Shown here one piece after another: positions 1-6,751 of a stretch of DNA of 9,859 bases; position 1 is the stretch's first letter, and every line of letters begins with the position of its first letter. The stretch lies in contig JAAYZJ010000380.1 in NCBI GenBank assembly GCA_012514915.1, forward strand, positions 1-9,859, given 5' to 3'. Source of the stretch: Lentisphaerota bacterium (GTDB lineage Bacteria; Verrucomicrobiota; Kiritimatiellia; RFP12; JAAYLN01). A program made the position numbers and the translations under genes. The notes under the pieces are model-generated. The model was not told the origin of the DNA, did not search any database, and saw only the letters and a program-made list of their open reading frames with translations.

Positions 1-60
1 GCGATGAGGGCGCATCGAGAGGTGGGCAAAACGTGAAAGGCTTGGTTCTTCGCTGACGAC

Positions 61-107
61 GGGGCTAAAGCCCCTGCCTCACTTCCGCCTGAAGGCGGAA
101 CTCCGAC
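61..107 (+). repeat. Half copy of composite palindromic element
   Basis: This carries the palindromes GGGGCTAAAGCCCC (61-74) and TTCCGCCTGAAGGCGGAA (83-100), then ACTCCGAC. It matches the right-hand half of the full element at 208-256 almost base for base. The similarity continues past the element: TGGATAGCGGGC follows both copies (about 111-122 and 260-271). The left half of this copy is missing or diverged in bases 1-60. It is either a truncated insertion or a product of tandem duplication with a period near 148 bases. Confidence 0.75.
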
Positions 108-133
108 GCGTGGATAGCGGGCGCACTTGCTGG

Positions 134-256
134 GTCGGAGTACCGGCTTTAGCCGGAAGCCAGCGAGGGCCTTCAGGCCCGGGTACGGTGGGATGGGGCC
201 GGTACACGGGGCTAAAGCCCCTGCCTCGCTTCCGCGGCTGAAGGCGGGACTCCGAC
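134..256 (+). repeat. Composite four-palindrome element (REP/MITE-like), full copy
   Basis: The order of parts is GTCGGAGTACC (134-144), CCGGCTTTAGCCGG (143-156), GGGCCTTCAGGCCC (167-180), a spacer of about 27 bases, GGGGCTAAAGCCCC (208-221), an imperfect TTCCGC..GGCGGGA hairpin (about 230-249), and GGGACTCCGAC at the right end. The ends GTCGGAGTACC and GGNACTCCGAC are inverted repeats of each other, so the 123-base unit is bounded like a miniature mobile element. A second full copy lies at 9543-9673 in the opposite orientation. REP/REPIN elements of this style are mobilised in trans by RAYT (Y1-type) transposases in other bacteria. No such gene is in the window. Confidence 0.8.
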
Positions 257-364
257 GCATGGATAGCGGGCACATCCGCTGGCACTCCCCTGACGACCTT
301 GGCGGCTAGGCCATGGTCCCCATGCAGCGGGCTCCATGCACCCGCGAAGCAGGACATCCTGCGC

Positions 365-380
365 ATCCACTATTGTGGAT
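365..380. repeat. Small inverted repeat ATCCAC-N4-GTGGAT
   Basis: This is a perfect 6-bp inverted repeat with a 4-base centre (TATT), about 105 bases before the rsmI start. It could be a regulator site or a transcript hairpin. Neither is supported by anything beyond the symmetry. Confidence 0.3.
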
Positions 381-387
381 CGCCCCC

Positions 388-400
388 CGGGCGTCGCCCG
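388..400. repeat. GC palindrome CGGGCG-T-CGCCCG
   Basis: This is a perfect 6-bp palindrome around a single central T, 7 bases after the previous inverted repeat. There is no T-run directly after it, so it does not look like an intrinsic terminator. It may be a remnant of the repeat family on this flank, although its sequence differs from those palindromes. Confidence 0.3.
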
Positions 401-484
401 TCGTGAAAGGGAGATCGACAGCGGACGGAAAACCTGTCATGCTTTTCCATTGCTTTTTTTTCCTGCTCCCGCAGACATACATCC

Positions 485-1192
485 ATGCTGACTGTCCTGG
501 CCACCCCGATCGGCAATCTTGGCGACCTGACGCCTCGCGCCCGCGAGGCGCTGGGCGCTGCGGCGTTGATCGCCTGCGAGGACACGCGCCGCACCTGGGC
601 GCTGCTGAGCGCCAACGGCATCGCCCGTCCGCGGATGCTCTCCTACCGGGAGGGCCGCGAGGAATCGGCCGGCGCGCAGGTGATCGCCGCGCTGCGGGCC
701 GGTTTCGGGGTGGTCCTCTGTTCGGACGGCGGCTATCCGGGGATCAGCGATCCGGGGTACCGGCTGGTGCGGCGGGTGATCGAGGAAGGTCTGCCGTTCG
801 ATGTGCTGCCCGGTCCCTGCGCGGTCGATCTGGCGCTGCTCCACTCGGGCCTGCCGACATCCAGCTACACGTTCAAGGGGTTTCCGCCCCGCAAGCCGGG
901 GGCGCTGCGCCGCTTTTTCGAAGAGGAGCAGGCGGCTGCGCACACCCTGATCGTCTACGAATCTCCCTTCCGCGTGGGCGCGTCGCTGGCGGCGGCCCGC
1001 GAGGTGCTTGGCGACCGGCAGGCGGCCGTCTGCATCGAGCTGACCAAGCATCACCAGCGGATTTCGCGCGGCTGGCTGAGCGAACTGGCGGCGCAGTACC
1101 GTGAGGCAGCGATCAAGGGCGAGGTCACCCTGGTCATTGCCGGCAATCATCCCAAATTGACGCGCTCCGCCGACCGGGACTCCTCCTCCTGA
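485..1192 (+). CDS. rsmI: 16S rRNA (cytidine-2'-O)-methyltransferase, RsmI type (short form)
   Basis: This is a cytosolic SAM-dependent methyltransferase of the RsmI/tetrapyrrole-methylase fold. In E. coli, RsmI methylates the 2'-O of C1402 in 16S rRNA. The 235-residue product shows the family blocks in order: ATPIGNLGDLTPRA (6-19), CEDTRRT (31-37), SDGGYPGISDPGYR (80-93, the SAM-binding region), LPGPCAV (108-114), KGFPPRK (131-137), IVYESPFR (156-163), ELTKHHQ (185-191) and KGEVTLVI (211-218). It ends soon after the last block. It therefore lacks the C-terminal extension of about 50 residues seen in E. coli RsmI (286 aa). SDGGYPG replaces the usual SDAGTPG. The ATG at 485 is chosen because the conserved region begins at residue 2; no clear Shine-Dalgarno precedes it. 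A 121-base gap to the kinase gene suggests separate transcription. The family call is secure; the exact target cytidine is inferred. Confidence 0.9.
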   Translation: MLTVLATPIGNLGDLTPRAREALGAAALIACEDTRRTWALLSANGIARPRMLSYREGREESAGAQVIAALRAGFGVVLCSDGGYPGISDPGYRLVRRVIEEGLPFDVLPGPCAVDLALLHSGLPTSSYTFKGFPPRKPGALRRFFEEEQAAAHTLIVYESPFRVGASLAAAREVLGDRQAAVCIELTKHHQRISRGWLSELAAQYREAAIKGEVTLVIAGNHPKLTRSADRDSSS

Positions 1193-1279
1193 AGCGGGCT
1201 GGACAGCCGTTGAAGGGCGACGCAATGGAATGGCGTGTGCGCGGTGACCTCCTGACGATCCGCGGGGATTTTCGCATCT

Positions 1280-1307
1280 TTGTGCCCGATTGCCGCTGTG
1301 CTATACT
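1280..1307 (+). promoter_or_regulatory. Candidate promoter for the sensor-kinase operon
   Basis: TATACT (1302-1307) matches the sigma-70 -10 hexamer at 5 of 6 positions. A weak -35-like TTGTGC (1280-1285) lies 16 bases upstream. A start about 7 bases downstream of the -10 box would fall at or next to the kinase ATG at 1314, giving a leaderless or nearly leaderless mRNA. The absence of any Shine-Dalgarno before that ATG is consistent with this. The -35 match is poor, so the call rests mainly on the -10 box and its position. Confidence 0.4.
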
Positions 1308-1313
1308 TTTGTC

Positions 1314-4300
1314 ATGCCAACTGATCACCCAGCAAGTGACCATGCATCAGACGCCGTCGGCGTGCGACGCCTGAGGCCGCTTGTCTTCGGCGGTGTGGTA
1401 CTCGCCCTGCTCCTGGCGCTGTCGGGGGGTGTGGTCTGGTTCTACCGGCTGGAATACCGCCATTTGCGGCAGCAGGCCGTCGGCCAAATTCTGACGATCG
1501 GCCAGTCGAAGGCCCGTGAGCTTACCCATTTCCTGGAGCAGCATATCGAGGATGGCGAGTTGCTGATGGAGGATCCTTTTCTGCCCGGCGCGTTGCGGGC
1601 CTTCATGACCGAGGGGGATCGCACGGAGACCCGCGCGGCGCTCGCCCAGATGCTGCGCCGCCATGTCGGCAGACGCTACCAGAATGCCTTGGTCCTCGAT
1701 CCGGCCGGTCGGCCGGTGTTCAGTTTCACGCCTCGCACGCCGGCCGTCGATGCCGGCATTCCCCCCCTGCTGCGGCAGGCTTTCGCCGCGCAGCGTCCCC
1801 TCTTGACTGATCTGCATGTCGATGGCCAGGGCGGGAATCCCCACTACGGGCTGCTGGTGCCCTTCCTGGCCTCGGATCGGACGGATGCTGCTCCACTCGC
1901 CGCCGTGGTGCTGATCCGGTCGGCCGACGCGGTCATCCATCCCCTGCTCAGGAGCTGGCCGGTGCCCACGCTGACGGCCGAGACCACGCTGTCGCGGCGC
2001 GATGGCCAGGAGGTGCTGTTTCTGGGGCCGGTGCGCCACCGGGTCGACGCGGCCTTCAAGCTGCGCCTCCCGCTCGCCCGGGACCGGCTGCCCGAGGGGC
2101 GGGCGGCCCGAGGGTATCAAGGCGTTGTGGAGGGCATCGACTACCGCGAACGGGAGGTGCTGGCCTACGTGACGCAGGTGCCCCACACCCCCTGGCTGCT
2201 GGTGGCCAAGCAGGACCGCGACGAGCTGTTCGCCGATTGGCGGCAGCGCAGCCGAATGATCCTGGTCGGTTTCTGGTCGCTGGCGCTGGGCATCATCGGG
2301 CTGGCGGCGATGGTCTGGCAGCGGGCCGACCGCGTGCATGGACGCCGGATCCACGAGCAGGAGTCGCGTCTGCAAAGCTTGTCGGTGGAGAAGAGCCTGA
2401 TTCTCGATTCCATCGGCGACGCCGTCATCGCCGTGCAGGCCGACGGCTCGATCCGCTACATGAACCGGACCGCGGCCGAGCTGACGGGCTGGCCGGAGAC
2501 GGAGGCCGAGGGGCGGCCGCTGACGGAGGTCTTCCGCATCATCAACGCCGAGACGCGCCTACCGGCGGAGAATCCGGTCGACAAGGTCATGCGGCTGGGG
2601 GTCGTCGTCGGGCTGGCGAACCACACGGTGCTCGTCGCGCGGGACGGAACGGAGCGCCCGATTACCGATTCGGCCGCGCCGATCCGCAATGCGAAGGGGG
2701 GCGTCGACGGGGTGGTGCTGGTTTTCCGCGACCAGAGCATCGAGCACGATTACCGCACGCTGTTCCAGCGCATGCTCAACGGCTTCGCCGTCCACGAGCT
2801 GATCTACGATACGGCGGGACGCCCGGTCGACTACCGCTTCCTCAGTGTGAATCCCGCCTTTGAAAGATTGACGGGGCTGCAAGCCGAGAAGGTGGTTGGC
2901 CGGTCCATCATGACCGTCCTGCCCCAGACCGAGCCGGAGTGGATCGACAGCTACGCGAAAGTCGTCCAGACCAGCCAACCCCTCGTCATGGAGCGCTACT
3001 CCCGCGAATTGGACCGTCATTTTCTTGTCACCGCGTTCCAGACGGGCCCCCGGCATTTCGCGACGATTTTCCACGATGTCACCGACCGCAAACGGATGGA
3101 ACGGGAGCTGATCGCGAGCGAGCGGAAGTTCCGCTCGCTCACGGACGATGTGCTCGACAACACCGAGGCGGCCGTCTGCGTGTTGGACGCGTCGTGCCGG
3201 GTCGTCTGGTTGAACCGGGCGATGGAGCGCTATTTCGGCCTCGACCGGGACCGTGCGATCGGCCAGGACAATCGCCTGCTGATCGCCGGACACACCGCCA
3301 AGGCCGTGGAGGATCCCGAGGCCTTTGCGCGCCGGTTGCTGGCGTCCTACGCCGACAATACGAGTGCGGAGATGTTCGAATGCCATGTGTTGCCGCACGG
3401 CGACCGGGCCGACCGCTGGCTGCAGCATTGGAGCCAGCCCATCGAGGCCGGCATCTATGCCGGCGGACGGATCGAGCACTACTACGATATCTCGGAGCGC
3501 AAGCGCAGCGAGCTCGAGCTGCGGCGGCTGCTGCTGGCGATCGAGCAAAGCGGGGACTCCGTCATGGTGCTCGATGCCGACCGGACGATCCGCTATGTGA
3601 ATCAGGCGTTCGAGCAGACCACGGGGTTCACCCGCGGCGAGGTGGTCGGCCGCCCGATCGACGGATTCGCGGCGAGTCTCCTGGCCGACGACCGCAACGG
3701 GGAGATCTGGCGGCGGGCCGCGCAGGGCAAGCGCTTCCGCTTGCGTATGCACAACCGGCGCAAGGATGGAACCGACCTGGCCGAGGATGTGTCGATCGCG
3801 CCTGTGTTCGACAAGGACGGCCGTCTGGTCAACTATGTGTTCGTCAGCCACGACGAGACCGCCCAGCTCCGCATGGAGGAGGAGTTGCAGCAGGCGCAGC
3901 GGCTGGAATCGACCGCCCTGCTGGCCGGCGGCATCGCGCACGACTTCAACAACATGCTCGGCGTGATCCTGGGCAACGCGGAACTCGCGCTGGAAACCAT
4001 CGAACGGGAGAACCCGGCCTACGGATGCCTGCAGGCCATCCAGAAGGCGGGCAACCTCTCCGTGGCGATCACGCAGCAATTGCTGACCTTCGCCAGCCGG
4101 CAGATCGTCAAGCCGCGCGAGCTGGAGCTCGACGTGGTCGTCAAGGACCAACTGAAGATGCTGCGGCATCTCCTCGGCGAGCGCAGCCGGCTCGTGTGGC
4201 GTCCGGCGGGCTCGCACGACTGGCTGGTCAAGGTCGATCCGAACCAGATCATGCAGATCCTGACGAACCTCTGCCTCAACGCCCGTGACGCCATGCCCGA

Positions 4301-5069
4301 CGGCGGGACCCTGACGATCGCGACCGGCCGCGTCCAGGTGCCCGGCCGTTCGGATGACGGCGAGACGGCCCGCGCGGCGGACGATTATGTGACGCTCAAG
4401 GTCAGCGACACGGGGGCAGGCATGGACACCGGGACGCAGGCGCGCATGTTCGAGCCGTTCTTCACCACCAAGACGCGCGGCCGGGGCAGCGGGCTCGGGC
4501 TGGCGACCGTCCACGGCATCGTGCAGCAGAACGGGGGCTTCATCCGGGTGCGGAGCCGGATCGGGGCGGGGACGGAGTTGACGATCCACCTGCCCGCCAT
4601 TCGCCGCGCGGTTCCCGCCGCCGATCCGCCCGGACGCGCCGCTGAGCCGGATCAGCAGCCTGGACGCGGCCGGACAGTGCTGGTCGTCGAGGATGAAGTC
4701 GCCATTCTCAAGGTGTGCCGGGCCATGCTCGAACGGCTCGGCTTCCGCGTGCTGCCGGCGGCCACGCAGCAGGCGGCCTGCCGGCTCGCCGACCGCCACG
4801 GCGCCTCGATCGACCTCCTGCTGACGGACGTCATGATGCCGGGGATGAACGGGATCGAGCTGGCCCGTCACCTTCGCCAGTCCCATCCCGCGCTCAAAGT
4901 CCTGTTCATGTCGGGCTACACGGATGATGTCGTCGCCCGGCAGGACATCATGGAGGCGGGCGTCTGCTTCCTGCAGAAACCGTTTACCTCCGAGTCGCTC
5001 GCCGCCAGCGTACAGGCCGCCCTGCAAGGGCGTGCCGGTGCCATCCTCCCGCGATCATCTCCCGTCTGA
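1314..5069 (+). CDS. Membrane hybrid sensor histidine kinase with four PAS domains and C-terminal receiver
   Basis: This 1251-residue two-component kinase senses a signal, autophosphorylates and can pass phosphate to its own receiver. Transmembrane helices at about 23-44 and 315-337 enclose an extracytoplasmic Cache-like sensor of about 270 residues; it ends with a DYREREVLAYV...TPWLLVAK pattern typical of such sensors. Four PAS-like domains follow (about 363-475, 479-595, 608-732, 739-860). The dimerisation domain carries H876 in GGIAHDFNNML. The ATPase domain has N989 (N box), DTGAGM (1032-1037), FEPFFTTK (1046-1053) and GSGLGL (1058-1063). The receiver (about 1120-1238) has phospho-acceptor D1172 in LLTDVMMPG and K1222 in LQKPF. 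All catalytic residues are present. There is no DNA-binding output domain and no separate response regulator nearby, so its target is unknown. The frame also opens at a TTG (1290), but I prefer the ATG at 1314 because the TTG would overlap the candidate promoter. It is followed 11 bases later by the DUF2156 gene. Confidence 0.93.
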   Translation: MPTDHPASDHASDAVGVRRLRPLVFGGVVLALLLALSGGVVWFYRLEYRHLRQQAVGQILTIGQSKARELTHFLEQHIEDGELLMEDPFLPGALRAFMTEGDRTETRAALAQMLRRHVGRRYQNALVLDPAGRPVFSFTPRTPAVDAGIPPLLRQAFAAQRPLLTDLHVDGQGGNPHYGLLVPFLASDRTDAAPLAAVVLIRSADAVIHPLLRSWPVPTLTAETTLSRRDGQEVLFLGPVRHRVDAAFKLRLPLARDRLPEGRAARGYQGVVEGIDYREREVLAYVTQVPHTPWLLVAKQDRDELFADWRQRSRMILVGFWSLALGIIGLAAMVWQRADRVHGRRIHEQESRLQSLSVEKSLILDSIGDAVIAVQADGSIRYMNRTAAELTGWPETEAEGRPLTEVFRIINAETRLPAENPVDKVMRLGVVVGLANHTVLVARDGTERPITDSAAPIRNAKGGVDGVVLVFRDQSIEHDYRTLFQRMLNGFAVHELIYDTAGRPVDYRFLSVNPAFERLTGLQAEKVVGRSIMTVLPQTEPEWIDSYAKVVQTSQPLVMERYSRELDRHFLVTAFQTGPRHFATIFHDVTDRKRMERELIASERKFRSLTDDVLDNTEAAVCVLDASCRVVWLNRAMERYFGLDRDRAIGQDNRLLIAGHTAKAVEDPEAFARRLLASYADNTSAEMFECHVLPHGDRADRWLQHWSQPIEAGIYAGGRIEHYYDISERKRSELELRRLLLAIEQSGDSVMVLDADRTIRYVNQAFEQTTGFTRGEVVGRPIDGFAASLLADDRNGEIWRRAAQGKRFRLRMHNRRKDGTDLAEDVSIAPVFDKDGRLVNYVFVSHDETAQLRMEEELQQAQRLESTALLAGGIAHDFNNMLGVILGNAELALETIERENPAYGCLQAIQKAGNLSVAITQQLLTFASRQIVKPRELELDVVVKDQLKMLRHLLGERSRLVWRPAGSHDWLVKVDPNQIMQILTNLCLNARDAMPDGGTLTIATGRVQVPGRSDDGETARAADDYVTLKVSDTGAGMDTGTQARMFEPFFTTKTRGRGSGLGLATVHGIVQQNGGFIRVRSRIGAGTELTIHLPAIRRAVPAADPPGRAAEPDQQPGRGRTVLVVEDEVAILKVCRAMLERLGFRVLPAATQQAACRLADRHGASIDLLLTDVMMPGMNGIELARHLRQSHPALKVLFMSGYTDDVVARQDIMEAGVCFLQKPFTSESLAASVQAALQGRAGAILPRSSPV

Positions 5070-5080
5070 GAGCTTCAACC

Positions 5081-5977
5081 ATGGACCGTTTTCAACCCCC
5101 GACCCTTGCGGATCGCGAACGCTTTCTGGCTGCGGCGGCTGTGCTGTCGCGCGAGAGTTGCGAGTGCAGCTTCGCCAATATCTTCGCCTGGCGCGAGGTC
5201 TATCAAACCGGCTTCACAAGCGTTCACGGCCGCCTGATCGTGCTGGGGCGGGCGGTCAACGTCCTGTTGTTTCCGCTGGGAGCGTGGCTCGATCCCGTGG
5301 AGCTGGAGGAGGTGCGGCTGGCGCTGTCGTGTGCAACGGGGCGCCGCCTGTCGTGGGGCGATGTGCCTCCCGATTACCTGGACGCTCATCACGGTCGGCT
5401 TGCCGAACGCTACCGGATTTCGAGCGACGAGGGCGATGCCGACTATCTCTACCGGACCGCGGAGCTGGCCGCTGTGGCGGGGCACCGCCACCAGAACACA
5501 CGACGGCTGTTGCGGCAGTTCGAGGCCGCCTATCCCGACGCCCGCCTGCTGCCGCTGACGGCGGCACATGCCGACGACGTGCTGGAGCTGGCCGCACAGG
5601 TTCACGGCGAGCAGGGGCACGCGGAACCCACGCCCGAGGATCTGGCGCTGAAGACGGCCCTCGAGCACTTCGATGGGTTGCATCTGGACGGGGCGCGGCT
5701 GGTGGACGGTACGGGCCGCCTGCTCGGCTTCTCGATCTTCAGCCTTCCGCTCCCCACGATGGCCGATGTCCATTTCGAAAAGGCCCTGCGCCAGATCGAC
5801 GGCGCGGCCCAGGCCGTACGGGTCGGCGTCGCCCGGACGCTGGCCGGCCGCGTAAACTGGATCAATCTGGAGCAGGATCTGGGGTTGCCGGGCCTGCGCC
5901 GCTCCAAGCAGTCGTACGCCCCGGACCATCTCGTCCGGCGCTTCCGGCTCGATCCGGTCGAGGAGGCTTCGTCATGA
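5081..5977 (+). CDS. DUF2156 domain protein (MprF C-terminal-like acyltransferase fold)
   Basis: This 298-residue soluble protein has the full DUF2156 pattern: SFANIFAWR (30-38), DADYLYRTAELAAVAGHRHQNTRRLL (119-144; family consensus DYLY..eLa.L.GkK...kRN), LLGFSIFSLP near 214-223, VHFEKA (230-235) and INLEQDLGLPGLRRSKQSYAP (261-281). DUF2156 has a double-GNAT fold. It is related to the C-terminal domain of phosphatidylglycerol lysyltransferase (MprF), which moves an aminoacyl group from tRNA to a lipid. There is no membrane flippase part here, and stand-alone members have no settled function. The ATG at 5081 is preceded by a weak GAGAG (5068-5072). The stop codon overlaps the start of the following GNAT gene by 4 bases, so the two are probably translated together and may act on the same substrate. 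The family call is firm; the role is unknown. Confidence 0.85.
   Translation: MDRFQPPTLADRERFLAAAAVLSRESCECSFANIFAWREVYQTGFTSVHGRLIVLGRAVNVLLFPLGAWLDPVELEEVRLALSCATGRRLSWGDVPPDYLDAHHGRLAERYRISSDEGDADYLYRTAELAAVAGHRHQNTRRLLRQFEAAYPDARLLPLTAAHADDVLELAAQVHGEQGHAEPTPEDLALKTALEHFDGLHLDGARLVDGTGRLLGFSIFSLPLPTMADVHFEKALRQIDGAAQAVRVGVARTLAGRVNWINLEQDLGLPGLRRSKQSYAPDHLVRRFRLDPVEEASS
5961..5966 (+). promoter_or_regulatory. Strong ribosome binding site AGGAGG for the GNAT gene
   Basis: A perfect AGGAGG lies inside the end of the DUF2156 gene, 7 bases before ATG 5974 and 10 before ATG 5977. It fixes the GNAT start here, even though the open frame extends upstream to 4924. Confidence 0.8.
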
Positions 5978-6744
5978 TGCCGTCCTATCGCGAGTTGCGG
6001 CGCTTTCACGTCGAGGCCCAGTTCGGCACGTTCATCGACGAGATCGTCGACGCCCCGGGAGACGCGGGCGTGCTGATTTTTTCGCACCGCGAAGCCGAAC
6101 CGATGTGGAACACCCTGTTCGTCGACGACCCCGCGGCCGCGCAGGCCGTCTGGCCGGTGATCGCCCGCTGCTTTGCCGAACGCGGCCGCCGACCGGTGTG
6201 GTATCTGGCGGACGGATTGAACATGCTGAATCGCCCCTCGCGCCCCTTGACGGGCAGCGCCTGGATGGTCCGGCCGCGGGGTGGGGCTACCGCGCGAACG
6301 CCCGGACGTCGGCTGGTGCCGCAACGCGTGGCCTCCGCGGCGGACGCCGCGCGGTTCAATCAACGCTATGTCGAGATTTTCTGGCACGGCCAGCCGCCGG
6401 ACAACGTGGCGCTACCGATTTCCGACGCCGCGCCGACGGCGCCCGGCGGCGCCCGGCACGAAACCCTGCACTGGATTCTGGCCGATGCCGGCGAGCCCGT
6501 GGCAATCCTGACGACGATTCGCCGCGGCCCCCTGTGCGGGGTGTACAACGTCGGCACGCGGCCCGGGTTCACGGGCAAGGGCTACGCCTCGCAGGCCATC
6601 CTGGGCGCGCTCGACGAATTGGAGGCGCGGGGATGCGAGCAGTCGTTTCTGCTCACCGAGGACGAATCCTTGCCACCGTTCTATGAACGACTCGGCTATC
6701 GGACGGTGACGACCGGCTGGTTCTACGTCGACGGGGAAGGATAG
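5974..6744 (+). CDS. GNAT-family N-acetyltransferase
   Basis: This 256-residue protein has its GNAT core in the C-terminal half. Motif A is GTRPGFTGKGYASQAIL (194-210), with the acetyl-CoA pyrophosphate loop at TGKGYA. LPPFYERLGYRTV (233-245) is the usual motif B end, with the conserved FYERLGY. The N-terminal 120 residues (for example PMWNTLFVDDPA, 43-54) look like the partner domain of two-domain GNAT proteins. The likely reaction is transfer of an acetyl group from acetyl-CoA to an amine; the substrate cannot be read from sequence. The start is set by AGGAGG at 5961-5966. ATG 5974 forms an ATGA overlap with the DUF2156 stop, and ATG 5977 is an equally possible start one codon later. Two adjacent proteins with GNAT-type folds suggest a shared or sequential acyl-transfer role (inference). 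Confidence 0.88.
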   Translation: MMPSYRELRRFHVEAQFGTFIDEIVDAPGDAGVLIFSHREAEPMWNTLFVDDPAAAQAVWPVIARCFAERGRRPVWYLADGLNMLNRPSRPLTGSAWMVRPRGGATARTPGRRLVPQRVASAADAARFNQRYVEIFWHGQPPDNVALPISDAAPTAPGGARHETLHWILADAGEPVAILTTIRRGPLCGVYNVGTRPGFTGKGYASQAILGALDELEARGCEQSFLLTEDESLPPFYERLGYRTVTTGWFYVDGEG

Positions 6745-6751
6745 TTGCTGC

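Larger units (their letters stand above)
1..484. other. Left non-coding flank, palindrome-rich
   Basis: I see no credible gene here. Open frames that cross this stretch run through palindromic repeats and have no family resemblance. It holds one half copy and one full copy of a composite palindromic element (annotated separately), then about 230 bases leading to the first gene. That leader contains two small hairpins (365-380 and 388-400) and a T8 tract at 454-461 about 24 bases before the rsmI start. No convincing sigma-70 promoter pair was found. The T8 tract has only a weak GAAAA/TTTTC stem before it, so I do not call it a terminator. Confidence 0.7.

Noticed and set aside
450..479. TTGCTT ... 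GACATA as a promoter for rsmI
   Set aside because: The -10 match is only about 2 of 6. The T8 tract makes the -35 assignment arbitrary.
1197..1208. GGCT-N4-AGCC hairpin after rsmI as a terminator
   Set aside because: It has a 4-bp stem and no T-run.
2237..4288. Long + strand frames (208 and 449 codons) inside the kinase gene
   Set aside because: They are shifted-frame shadows of the kinase coding sequence with low-complexity Arg/Gly/Pro composition.
2559..5027. An 822-codon open frame on the - strand opposite the kinase gene
   Set aside because: It lies wholly antisense to a kinase with every catalytic motif intact. Long antisense frames are expected in GC-rich genes, and the translation has no domain character.
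4924..5973. Upstream extension of the GNAT reading frame into the DUF2156 and kinase genes
   Set aside because: The extension is arginine/glycine-rich out-of-frame translation. The AGGAGG at 5961 and the ATG at 5974 define the real start.
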